This document shows, one piece after another, positions 47,308-57,729 of a DNA stretch of 64,000 nucleotides. The notes under the pieces were generated by a model. That model saw nothing but the letters and a program-made list of their open reading frames with translations, had not been told where the DNA came from and did no database searches. The stretch comes from Zonotrichia leucophrys gambelii (taxonomy: Eukaryota; Chordata; Aves; Passeriformes; Passerellidae), in NCBI RefSeq assembly GCF_028769735.1, contig NC_088172.1, positions 37,656,080 to 37,720,079 of the forward strand, written 5' to 3'. Position numbers and translations under genes: made by a program. The stretch's first letter is position 1. Every line of letters begins with the position of its first letter.

Positions 47308-47327
47308 AACTACACGTCCCAGCGGGC
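47308..47327 (+). promoter_or_regulatory. ZNF143/STAF-type motif, + strand
   Basis: AACTACACGTCCCAGCGGGC, second copy of the motif in the SNX3 promoter, inverted relative to the first with about 50 bases between them. Confidence 0.55.
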
Positions 47328-47420
47328 GCTGGGAGCGCGCCGCGCTGGCCGAGAGCGCTGATTTGTCAGGCCCGCCCACCCCTTCGGCCGGGTGCGGGTG
47401 GCGGAGGCGGGGAGTTGTGG

Positions 47421-49345
47421 AGGGTGGGTCTGCTCTGCCCGCACATCCTCATTCTTCGGGGATTGAAAAGACTGGGTGGGAAATGTTGTATGTGCAAGGT
47501 GTTATGCAAAAGGAGTCAGCCCACTGCAAACGTAGGCTGGTGGAGATCCCCATCAAAAGCTTTTTATTGAGAACAAAGTCTTAAGTCACTGACTCAAGCT
47601 GCAATCGATGTGACGCTGTTGTTTGTAGTAGCCTTAAACCTTTTATTTTAACAAATTATACACATTTAATAACATTACCAACGGGGTCAGATTTTATGTT
47701 CTCATGGCTTGCAAAGCTAAAGAGTTCTTAAAGGATAGGAAAGGAAAATAATGTTTACAGAGTAAGTTATTAAAATGACTTGAGAGAGCAAGAAAGAGAG
47801 AAAGGGAGCACAGCTGACAGAATTGTGCCCTTCCAAGACATAAGGTCTTTATTTCTCATTATCTGATTAAGTAAATGGTATGATAAAAGAAGTATTTCTG
47901 AAAGTAGTGCAATGTTTACCTAGAACGTCAGTGAATTGAATTTATATCAATCTGCTATTACTTCTAAATTTCTCCATCATCTTGGAGGACATCAGACTTT
48001 TAAAATACCTGTTAAAATACCTGTTACCCCTCCAATAATTAAATGCATATATCACTTTCCTTCTGTCTTTTCTAATTAAAGAGTTCTAGTAATGTTCCTT
48101 TACTATCCAGGTGGAATGAGACTGTGTGAAAACTAGTGATATTTTTTCCAAAAATCTGTGTAGGCAGTAGGTAAAGTGGCAGGCTGCCCACAAAACACAT
48201 CTGAGAGACACAAAGTTAACATCTGGCAAGTTTAGTTAGCTGTTGTCTGTGTTAATAAAAAGGTAATCAAAAAGCAGAAATTATTCCAAAGTTCAAAAAT
48301 AGTTCATCCCCATAACCAGTATACCATAGGTGATTTGCTTGGTAACTTTTCTGTGAATTTCCTTGTCATCAGTCCTACAGTGTTATTTCTCCACGTACTA
48401 GAGCACCTTCCTTACTTCCACTAGTAGCTACCAACTATTCACTTTATAATTATAAACAGAAATGAAGCTGACACGAGTTTTACAAAGCAGGAATGAAGGG
48501 AAGATTTACCTGAGTTATACTAGTTATTAAACTGCTCGTGCTGCAAGGCAAGAAAAAACTCATTAATCCTACTGACATGACATATGCATCTGGAAAAGCT
48601 TTTGTTTGTTACACAACCTATGCTGCCACATCTGACTGCAAATGTGAAAAAGAAACAGAGCAGGTGTTGTCTTAAATATAATACATTGTCTGTCTCCTGG
48701 CCAAACCTGGTTTTGTTACCTGTTCAAAGCAACAAAAAAGTGTTCAGTGCTGTGCATTTGGGAAGTTGTTGTGTCTGTGATGAATAAAGAATTTGTTCTC
48801 ATGCTGGGTAGCAGGTAAGAGTGAGGCTTAAGCTGAATTCTTTTCTCACAGCGCACCTTCTCAGTGCCACTATTCTCTCTGCTTTTCCTGTCAGGGATGA
48901 CTGGTGGTGGAGAGCCTTGTGGAGGCTACAGGGAGTGACTCTTTTAGTCCCCACTTGTCAACAGTATGGGTATATAAAGGGGTTGCAGTGATTTGATGAG
49001 GTGTCCCATCTCTGTTTTTCCCACTGAAGTCAAATACAACTCCTCTAACCTGGCAGATGAAGGGGAAGATGCCCAGCTTCATGGCTCGAGCCCCCCTTAC
49101 ATCAAGAGAAAGCATAAATGCCACACTGGCTAATGGGGCAAGGAGAAGGAATAAAGGTAGGGGAAAAGCAGAGTCCTTCAAGGTTCTTTGTTTCCTTCCA
49201 GTCCTCAGAAAATGCAGTTGTTTACTTTGAATCATGATCCAGGGATTTTTATGTGATCATGAGACTAGAGTTATGTTAAATGCAGTTGTTTCTTCATGCT
49301 AGAAAAGTTCATTTCTAAGCATGAAGGTGAGCATAAACTCAGAAC
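47421..49345. other. Intergenic DNA between SNX3 promoter and provirus
   Basis: About 1.9 kb, AT-rich. No gene or nameable repeat. It contains 'tgggtatataaagg' near 48967 and an AATAAA at 48782-48787, but no supporting structure around them. Confidence 0.5.
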
Positions 49346-49349
49346 ATAG
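49346..49349. repeat. Target-site duplication, copy 1 (ATAG)
   Basis: ATAG directly before the outer LTR end at 49350. The same four bases follow the other LTR at 57726-57729. Four bases is the size made by gammaretrovirus-type integrases. Confidence 0.75.
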
Positions 49350-49725
49350 TGTTTTGCGGAGAAAAGAAGAAACCTCACAACTTGTAAAAGTTGTAAAGCC
49401 CGGTATGTTTTTATTACGACGCGCGCCGGACGCAAGACTCCCCAAAAGGGCATGCGTACCCCTGAAGATTTCAGACCTCCTTTTATCCCCCTTCCAAATG
49501 CATATGCATACAGTTTCACAATAAGTTCATACATATTCATCTTGCATGACACTTAGCACTAATTCTTCTTTATCGGAGGAATTCCTAGGTCGGGGGCAGA
49601 TTGACCTCGTGGTTTTTCTGTTTTTCTTTCTCTGTCTCCTCGCTGTCTCTGGAACGCGGCCTCTCCTTCAGCTTTAGCTCCACAGACCCTTCACCTCTCC
49701 CAGACACTTCACCTACTCTGTCTCA
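49350..49725 (-). repeat. 3' LTR of the provirus
   Basis: 376 bp, TG...CA ends, identical by eye to 57350-57725. On the - strand a TATA-like ATAAAA lies at 49486-49481 and an AATAAA at 49415-49410. U3 is therefore about 49725-49455, with R and U5 beyond. CpG-rich around 49419-49432. Its outward transcription would run toward SNX3. Confidence 0.95.
49410..49415 (-). terminator. Poly(A) signal in the 3' LTR
   Basis: AATAAA on the - strand about 70 bases after the TATA-like box, with GT-containing sequence downstream. The same signal is at 57410-57415 in the 5' LTR. Confidence 0.65.
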
Positions 49726-49740
49726 TTCCCCCCTTTCCTA
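49726..49740 (-). other. Polypurine tract of the provirus
   Basis: On the - strand AGGAAAGGGGGGAA directly abuts the 3' LTR, the expected primer site for plus-strand DNA synthesis. Confidence 0.9.
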
Positions 49741-49762
49741 GGAAATAAGTAAATTCTTTTAC

Positions 49763-51560
49763 TTAAGGAAAATTTCCACGACAATAAGTGTCTTTTAGCG
49801 CTTTACCATGTACATTCGACAAAGAGGTTAGTACAGCTATTCGTTGTAGCATCCTACAGTTCCAAATTAACAATATAATAGACAATCCTAAGCTTATCCC
49901 AACTAATATTAGTAAAACTACAATGGGGTGACACAACTTATCAAAGATTCCATTTTGCAGTTGGTGATCACCCAAAGATCACATCTCACCAGTGATTATC
50001 CGTATTTTATTCTTTGTAGAACTCTGGTTATTTCTTTTGTACCATGTTGGACAGTAATTAAGGTTTTCTTTCCACTTTCTCGGATTTCTTTCAAGACTTC
50101 TAATAGGTCTTGGTGCTTAATTAATTGTTTTACCAATGTAAGGTTCACCCCGATAGGGGTAGGTGGTAGTCTGTGATACATTGTGTAATTGGCTGTAATC
50201 AGCTGGTGGGATGTTACTGGTACCAAATACGAAAAATCACACCCAGTAATCTTAACAAAATTACAAATACAAATACAGAGATTAGAATGGTTTCTACTAG
50301 ACAGAATAACATCATTGCTATTAATTTGTACAGCAGCACAAGCAGTTCTCAAACATACACCCTTTTCCAGTATATACGAGCACAGTTTTCTGGTCAGTGA
50401 CTGGATGAATTTCAAAGTGACAAATACTCTGTTCAATGTCCAAACACATCCTGGGCATTAGCAGTATTGCTTTCACAAATGAATCCCATTTGTTCTCTAG
50501 TAATGCAGGATTCTAAGTTTACTACCTGCCACTTTTCATTCATCTTTTTGTGCCCACACTCTATGTTCTGAAGGATAGAGTGTTGTTTCTTCATGGTTTA
50601 ATCTTAGGGCAATGATGGGATGGATAACATAAACAGTGGCATTACATATGGTAAGCACAAAGGCAGTGGCCACATTAGAAATAGGATCATAGGTGAAATT
50701 CACCATAATCCACCAGGATTAAAACTTCCTTTCAAAATCAATTGCATTATCCCATTCAATTTTCTGAATTTCAGCTGGAAAATTACCTTCACCCCTTTCC
50801 TATATAATCAGAGCTGCTGTTGCTTGTATCCATAACTGTGCTTGTATACAACTGAAAGCTAAAGACACATTATCTTGAACTATACTAAGTGCTTCTACTA
50901 TCAATTTGTGGTCTTGGTCCCCGGCCTGTTCATACTTCTTTACTTTGGCAGTACTTTTGAAATCTGTCACTGGCTAGTTCCTAATGCCAGTAGAGATTAC
51001 TATAAAGGCTGCTTCAATTTTGTTAGGCTACCTGCTGCAGCAGCCAGTTTATTCATCAGTATTTCTGAATCAATTCTATTTAAAACTCCTAATCTTGTCC
51101 CTAATATGCCAGTTAGATGTTTGTTATGGGGAACAGGAACTGCTTTCTGTCCATGATCATCCCTCCCTGCCAGAGGGATGTGCTGGGCTCCTACTACAAA
51201 TTCAGACACACTTCACAAGTGTATCTGACAGAGGTTTAGGTCATAAGGAAAATCACCTTATAAGGCCCCGCTGTGGTAAAAAGTGCAGTGTCCACTTTGA
51301 ATTCAAATGAAAATCTGACAGTAACTTGAGCTCAAAGGCAGGTCACTTCTACAGGCTGTGTCAGGGTGAAATTACACCAACAGTCTGATTCACTTAGGTC
51401 ATCACAGACTTCCTGGTGTTCATATACACCAGGGGAGGTTCAGACACTAATTACATCTGGTCTCTCATAAGCCATCCTATTGATGACTAAGCCCTTTACT
51501 TTGATTTCTTCTCTTCAGATTCCTTGAAGTGTTTACAGCTCCTGTTCTTGCTATTTTTAC
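49763..51560 (-). pseudogene. Degenerate env-like region of the provirus
   Basis: Lies where env is expected, between integrase and polypurine tract. An open piece at 49996-50436 (146 codons) has cysteine-rich and potential N-glycosylation stretches. A following piece at 49763-49975 carries a hydrophobic run long enough for a membrane anchor and then a short basic tail, as in a transmembrane subunit. The pieces are in different frames with stops between them, and the surface-subunit part (about 50440-51560) is heavily interrupted. The envelope family could not be decided. Confidence 0.45.
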
Positions 51561-51799
51561 TGCTCACATACTTGATTCTCGTGGATTACTACAGTAGATA
51601 TGTTTAATATAAACCTTCTTTATCTCAAAAGGTTTTCCTATGGATCCAGTATACTGATTAAATGCCAGGGACCAAGGCCATTCAGCATTGCTTTGGGTAG
51701 AGGTACTCTCTAGTTCTAAAACTTCAGTTATAATTCCATACAAAACAATTCTGTACACTAAAGTATGAGCTACTCCCGACCGCAATATACTCATTTTGC

Positions 51800-52800
51800 C
51801 CGAATAAGTTTTAGTCTCAGTTCATTGTCTCCTGGTGTCACTCCTGAAGGGCTTCTGGGCCTTCTTCACTCGAGAGTGATGGATCCAGCATTCTGCTCCT
51901 TGATTTTGATTGCAGTGAAGGTGGTGAGAGGTACTTGCAGTGGTCTCTCCCACTGTGGTTCCGAAGTCTTCTCTGTAAGAGACTTAACATATACATCAAC
52001 CCCAGGCTATCCAACTCCCTGCTCCGAGTTCCAGCCACAAGTTTCTCAATTACTCTGAGCTGTTTGCTTAATGCCACCATGTAAGTGGACATTCTGGACA
52101 TTCCCCTTGTATTCTATTGTCTTCTATAAGGCATTCCAAAAGGATTCAGCATTCCTTTAGCTCAAAAGGTTTAGTTTGAATTTGCAATAGTGCTAGTGGA
52201 AGAGCTTCTTGCCCCAGTCTTACGATTTGCTGCTTAATCAAATGATTCATTCTCTCCCCCTGGCCGCTTGATTGGGGGCAGTATGGGGTGTGAAGTTCTT
52301 AATCTATGCCCAGATGGCTACTAATCTGTTGCACTATTTTGGAAATGAAAGGTGATTCTTTATCTGAGGATATTGTGGCTGGAACTCTGAAGCGTGGTAT
52401 TATCTCTTGTAAAAATGATCTGGTCACCTCTTGAGCTTTGACAGTTCTGGTGGGGAATGTTTCTGGCCACCCTGAAAATGTATCTATTAATACCAGTAAA
52501 TACTGATACCCCCCTTTCCTTGGGAGTTCTGAAAAGTTGATTTGCCACTGCTATACAGGCCCATGGCCTCTCCCAGTCTGACCAAGTTTTGGCCCGGGGG
52601 TATTTTGAGGTTAGTCTGGAGGCAAGGATCACATTATCAGCTCACCTGAGTGATAGTGGCATATAGATTCCTGACAATGATACAACAGTCCTTTCAATCA
52701 GATGTGTGTTCTAGAAAGCTTGTGGGAATTACTACTTCAAGGTCAACACTTCATTCCAGTGCACTCTGTATCACTCGCAGCCTCGGTCATTTCGAGAAAG
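51800..52800 (-). pseudogene. Integrase remnant of the provirus
   Basis: Core and C-terminal domains of a gammaretroviral-type integrase are readable on the - strand. The first catalytic Asp is Asn (codon at 52538-52536). The second Asp is present (52364-52362). The Glu is present (52256-52254), 36 codons after the second Asp, so the D-x35-E spacing is kept. An in-frame TAA at 52301-52299 interrupts the core. Downstream, a PQWEGP-type C-terminal segment is seen near 51950 in another frame. The N-terminal zinc-binding part is poorly preserved. Confidence 0.8.
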
Positions 52801-53039
52801 GAGCTACACTCTATAAAAGGCTTTAAGTAATTAGGCCCTAGTGTGTTTTCTAGTGCCCTTCCTTCACTAGTAACTACGAAAATGGGAAGGGATTACTAGC
52901 TCTCTTTCAATGGTAGCCCACCCTTGCAGTTGTACGTCTCTTTTGATTAGTATTATTGTATTATGGCTTACCTTCGAAGAAAATCTGTACCTCACCCTTT
53001 GCTGCTTTCTTTGCCTCTCCATCCGCCAGCTCATTTCTT

Positions 53040-53340
53040 TCCTCCAATTTTAAGCTCACTCTCTGGTGTGCCTTAATATGCTTTTTCAGGTAGCCGAACT
53101 GCTTCCAGCAGCTGGATTGTCTCTTCTTTCCCTGTGAGGTCAGCAGTCCCCTCTTCTTCTAGATGGCTCCATGTGCATGCACAACTCCGAATGCCTTTTG
53201 CTGTTTCTAAGGCATGGGTCCATGCATTTATCTCAGCATCCTGTGCAGAGGTACCTGTTGGTAAGGGTCCACACTCTATTACCTCTCTGCAGGTAGTCAC
53301 TGTGAACTTTGCAATGTCGCTTTCTTGTCAGTGAACCAGG
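53040..53340 (-). pseudogene. RNase H remnant of the provirus
   Basis: The 75-codon open piece at 53073-53300 contains the AQDAE segment with the catalytic Glu of retroviral RNase H, and ends with the connecting LLEAVRLPEK stretch. The part between them that should hold the next catalytic Asp is missing, as if deleted, so the domain cannot be active. Confidence 0.7.
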
Positions 53341-54059
53341 TCTCTGCATCGTCCGGAGGAGTGTCCTTTAAGTCTGGGCGGCTGGAGTAGGTAGCTTCAG
53401 TGGTCTCTAGGCAATCATGGTGTACTGCTTCTCCTTGATTCCACTGAGAAAAGAAGCTGGGTTGACAATATTAGTCACCACTATCTCTCCATCATCTTGC
53501 TCTACCATGATGGCCTGGTATTTCAGAAACCTCTCTGGTGAAAAGCCAGTGGCCACCCTTTACTTCCAGTACTGCAGACACTGTGTGGGACACTAGCACA
53601 GTCATTTTTGTCTCAGGATAAACTTGTGTGCCTCTTGAATGTTCAGCACAACTGCTGCTACAGCTCTGAGGCAACCTGGCTATCCTTTGGCTGTTGCATC
53701 TAGTTGCTTAGAGAGGTAAGCAACTGCCCTCCGGTATGGACCCAAGTCCTGAGCCAATATTCCCAGAGCAATTCCTTGCATGGAAATATAGAAAGAATGC
53801 TTTACTTACATCTGGAAGTTTCAAAGCTGGAGCCGACATGAGGGGACTCTCTAGCTGGCGAAAGGCCCGTGTGGTGTCTCTTGTCCACTGGAGATCTCAG
53901 TTCCCATTGGCAATAAGAGCATAGAGGGGTCTGGAGAACAGTCCACAATCATGAACCCACAGCTGGCACTACACTGCCATGCCTAAGAAGGTTTGGAGTT
54001 CTTTCGTTGTCTGGCGTTCAGGGTTTGGCATAGGGCTTCCCTGCCTTAAAGTCTGCTGC

Positions 54060-54615
54060 TCAGCACTCACTTCTTACTCCAGGTAGATTACCTTCTGTTT
54101 CACTACCTGTGCCTTTTTCTTTGAGACTCTGCATCCTTGGAGTCCTAGGAAATTCAAAAGGCTTACCGTCCAGGCTTCTCTTGCTTCCCTCGTCCGAGTG
54201 GCTACTAGAAGACCATCTATGTACTGCAACAGCCTCCTTTCCTCTTGTGGAGCTTCCTGGGACTCTGGGTCCTTGCAAGCTGTTCTCCAATCGGAGTGGA
54301 GAATTTTGAAGCCTTCAGGCACATGGACTGTGTGAGCTTGTGTTTGAATGCAAAAATGTTCTGGCTGGCTTCATGGATAGGGAGGCAAAAGAAGGCATCT
54401 CTTAGGCCTAAAACAGTGAACCAGGTTAGCTCAGGTGTTAAACAAGTTAGTAAGGTCTATGGATTTGCTACCACAGGGTACAAATTCTGTGTTATCTTAT
54501 TGACAGCCCTTAATCCAGTACTACCAGTTATTGGACTGATTCCTTCCTTACCTTCCTTTTGAGGGTACTACTCAGTTCTCACTGGTTGTGTTCTTTCATT
54601 AAGCTTGATGGGGAG
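54060..54615 (-). pseudogene. Reverse transcriptase remnant of the provirus
   Basis: Fingers and palm pieces of a class I retroviral reverse transcriptase in several frames. Motif A reads VLGLRDAFF (near 54415-54390), so the catalytic Asp is Gly (codon 54408-54406). Motif C reads YIDG (54223-54212), so the second Asp of the usual Y-x-D-D is Gly. The two motifs are in different frames. The segment before motif A appears shortened: the N-terminal piece near 54610 runs almost directly into the piece before motif A, skipping the usual intervening residues. Confidence 0.85.
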
Positions 54616-54959
54616 CATCCCATGGGGGAGCATCTTTCACTCTCCCTGGTGCAGCAGAGGCCCATACCCTTGAAAACACTTATTTACTTATTCTAATATC
54701 TCCTTACTAATGTCTTTCTTAATTTCAGTGTCTGTTAATATTAAGCCTAACATCTTTATATTATTTGCCTCCAGAGTAACCTTTCTCATTTGAGAATGTT
54801 TAGCAAATTGAGCGAATTGTACAAAAGCTTTTAGGTACACATAGTACACATGTTACTTTAAAGGTTTGCAAAAGTATGCCTTTTCAGACTGGCCAGTTGT
54901 TCATTCCCCACACTACAACATAAACATTCTCCACAGGTACTAAAGCTTTATTTAAAACT

Positions 54960-57328
54960 GAACACATGACCCTTGTGCTGACAAAAATTCTTCCCTTTTG
55001 GGAAGGTTACCTTTACCCCTCCTCCCTTACCTTGGGAGGAAGCCTTTACAAATCATATGTACTCATTTTGCGAACTGTGATTGCTTCGCATTTCAGCGTG
55101 ATAACCCTTGCCTGATTTCATACGTTGCTATCTTATGCTGCATGCTGAACAACATGTTTGATTTGCTTTCTCTTTGCCTTGTTTTCCTTTTCAGGGGCCA
55201 AGACCAGAGAGCAGTCTGATCTCACAGTCTCTTTGTCATTCTGGGTGATTTCTTAAAACAAAAGACATTTCAGCATACAAAAACTATCCCATTTATCTTC
55301 CTATTATAAAACAGTACTAACAGCAATGAAGCACTATAAATCTTTTTATTATCTGAGCTGCTCTTACTGGCAACCTCCTCCCAATGAGCCCCTCCCAAAA
55401 GGGGCTAATTTAGGAACCTGTTTGCTCTGGTCAGTTCTTATTATTTATTTCTCCTTGCCCTATCCCGTTTCCATTCAAACCTTTTTACAGACCTTCACAG
55501 TAGTTTCTCAGTTTTCCTCCTATACACACAGCTCCAGGTGGCAGGTATCAGATGTGATTCCCACACACAAGCTCTAAGACCTTAGGTTCTGAATCCGCTT
55601 GACCAGAAACCTTTAATTTACACTCGGGGCGTGTACCCTGACACTTATTGGAACAGCAAAACAGCAATACCAGTGTTTCTCATAAACACCGCACTGCAAT
55701 AATACCTGCACATCCAGCTTTTGCCCACAGGCCATTCCCGTGTTCCCTGGGGAGACAGGGCAGCCAGAGCTGTCCCTGTGCCCAGGGCGCAGCCACTGTC
55801 ACCTCACACAGCCTGCTAGCCTCTTGATGTACCAAAGGCTCCCCGAAATTGCTCACAAAGGCAGGCTATTCTGTTTATTACAGAGAACTTTAAATCCTTT
55901 CAGCAGATTGTTTCCAGTAAAGACTTACTGCAGTACCAACCGAAGTCTCATAAATCTCATAAGTCTCATTAACTAATTCATCTCATTCATCCCTTCTATA
56001 TAAACTCTGTTTTACAAAATATCAGTCTTTTCTAGTTCTCTTCTTGCACAATCTAATTAAGCATTGTGTCTACTTACACTTGTTTTGCTGCTTTGCAAAA
56101 GGGCTGTGCTAGTCACAGCCAAAACTCTGATATACCTGCAGACACAGACACACGCACTCACTCTCCCCCCCCCCGCCTTATCTCAAATTCACTAGAGCCA
56201 AGGCTTGAATTGCTGTGAGGGGGAGAATTCTTGGAATTCTTTTAACTCACTTTATCGAAGTTAAACATAAATCACCGTACTATAGCTCTCCTATGTAAAA
56301 TGCTACTCTTGTTGCAACAAAATCTTAAATCTCCACAAACACCACTATACAATCTGAGAATCAAATTACTACAATGCAGCGGAAGAAAATCACCACACAA
56401 AATCACTGGGGAAGGGCATATTTCTCAAAGTGCTCACTTTTCTCAACACAACACAGCACACCATAATTCGGCATTTACTCAAATCAATTTTTCCTGGACA
56501 CAATCAAAATAACAGCACACAGTCTAGAGATCAAGTCCAAACATCCAAGGCAAAGGAACTCTCTGAGCTCATACTCACGGTTAAAATGTACCAAATCTAC
56601 ACAAATCACTACATTCAAACACGATAAATACCATCACTGACATTCCTCCACTCGCTTCTCCGCGGGGCACTTCTCTCCCTGCCCCCGCAGCCTGCTGCAG
56701 CCGGCGCCTCTGGCCTCACTCGGCTGCTTCAAACACGGGGAGTACTGACCCCCCGCACTGTAGGGCACTGTAGATTTACTCTCTTTTATACACCATACAC
56801 ATATCACCTGCACGATCACAAACACAGTGCACTGGCCACACACATTAACCATACAGCAACACAGTGTCCGGACATCACACACACACAAACAAAACACACG
56901 GGCTCACCAGTTCTGCTCCATCAGAACTATGAATCCTCAATGCACACATACACGGGTTCACCCGGCTTACCCCCAAAGCCGCTAGCGGTCTGCTCCATCA
57001 GAACGACGAACCCGGCCTCTAATACAGCTGCTCTATCAGCTGAACCCCGTTTCTAATACAGCTGCTCTATCAGCTGAACCCCATCTCTAATACAGCTGCT
57101 CTATCAGCTGAACCCATGAACCCAGACGTCTCTGGGTGGTTTACTCCCTTTCTCTCCTTCCTCCCCCCCCTGGGGCCCCATACATACCGTATTCTCCTCC
57201 GCAGGCCAGCGGGTCGTTGTCTGTCCTCGCAGGTGGCAAGTTGAGACAAGCGGAGCCCCACCAGGAAAAAATCCTGGGGCGCGCCATGGAGGTCCGTCTA
57301 TCCCCCCTGCCCCGCGGGGACAGAGAAC
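54960..57328 (-). other. Leader and presumed gag-pro region, no coding frame recognised
   Basis: About 2.4 kb that is GT-rich on the sense (-) strand, especially 56380-56900. It should hold gag and protease. No frame longer than about 110 codons is open and no matrix start, major homology region or clear zinc knuckle was seen. A possible splice donor GTATGT lies near 57189. Gag is either deleted and replaced or too decayed to read. Confidence 0.5.
57017..57118. repeat. Three 34-bp tandem repeats in the proviral leader
   Basis: Units at 57017-57050, 57051-57084 and 57085-57118 are nearly identical. Each carries CAGCTG twice (as cagctgctctatcagctg), an inverted repeat able to form a small hairpin in RNA. 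Related shorter pieces ('ctgctccatcagaac') lie at 56915 and 56990. Position in the leader between primer site and gag suggests a packaging or translation element, but this is inference. Confidence 0.85.
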
Positions 57329-57346
57329 TCCTGCCTTGGCTCGCCA
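57329..57346 (-). other. Primer binding site of the provirus, arginine-tRNA-like
   Basis: Three bases inside the 5' LTR end, on the - strand, an 18-base site begins TGGCGAGCCA. These ten bases complement the 3' end of tRNA-Arg(ACG) as I recall it (...TGGCTCGCCA). The rest matches only with a small gap. The position is right. The tRNA assignment is tentative. Confidence 0.6.
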
Positions 57347-57349
57347 AAA

Positions 57350-57725
57350 TGTTTTGCGGAGAAAAGAAGAAACCTCACAACTTGTAAAAGTTGTAAAGCC
57401 CGGTATGTTTTTATTACGACGCGCGCCGGACGCAAGACTCCCCAAAAGGGCATGCGTACCCCTGAAGATTTCAGACCTCCTTTTATCCCCCTTCCAAATG
57501 CATATGCATACAGTTTCACAATAAGTTCATACATATTCATCTTGCATGACACTTAGCACTAATTCTTCTTTATCGGAGGAATTCCTAGGTCGGGGGCAGA
57601 TTGACCTCGTGGTTTTTCTGTTTTTCTTTCTCTGTCTCCTCGCTGTCTCTGGAACGCGGCCTCTCCTTCAGCTTTAGCTCCACAGACCCTTCACCTCTCC
57701 CAGACACTTCACCTACTCTGTCTCA
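57350..57725 (-). repeat. 5' LTR of the provirus
   Basis: 376 bp, identical by eye to 49350-49725 and exactly 8000 bases from it. The TATA-like box is at 57486-57481 and AATAAA at 57415-57410 on the - strand. It would start the genomic transcript near 57455. Confidence 0.95.
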
Positions 57726-57729
57726 ATAG
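57726..57729. repeat. Target-site duplication, copy 2 (ATAG)
   Basis: Matches 49346-49349 and directly follows the outer CA of the 5' LTR. Confidence 0.75.

Larger units (their letters stand above)
46740..47420. promoter_or_regulatory. CpG island promoter of SNX3
   Basis: High CpG density around the SNX3 first exon (47095-46934). No TATA box. Two motifs of the ACTACA-N-TCCCAGC type lie upstream at 47238-47257 and 47308-47327 in opposite orientations. Overlapping open frames on both strands (up to 176 codons) come from the GC content. Confidence 0.75.
49350..57725 (-). mobile_element. Endogenous retrovirus, class I (gamma-like), complete ends, defective inside
   Basis: An 8376-bp provirus on the - strand, bounded by ATAG duplications. 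In its own order it has the 5' LTR (57350-57725), primer site (57329-57346), a long GT-rich leader with tandem repeats, a damaged pol (RT 54060-54615, RNase H 53040-53340, integrase 51800-52800), a degenerate env-like region (49763-51560), polypurine tract (49726-49740) and the 3' LTR (49350-49725). The pol motifs are of gammaretrovirus type. The integrase keeps D-x35-E spacing. No gag frame, matrix start or zinc knuckle could be recognised. The LTRs are identical, so insertion is recent, yet the coding part carries frameshifts, deletions, stops and lost catalytic residues. It cannot make its own enzymes as it stands. Confidence 0.93.

Noticed and set aside
46761..47308. Overlapping open frames of 173 and 176 codons on both strands
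   Set aside because: They are shadow frames around SNX3 exon 1. The real frame is the one giving [10 protein letters not shown] and ending at the GTGAGC donor.
49271..49552. 93-codon open frame on the - strand, repeated at 57298-57552
   Set aside because: It crosses the LTR boundary and differs after it. The shared part is LTR regulatory sequence, so a coding role is unlikely.
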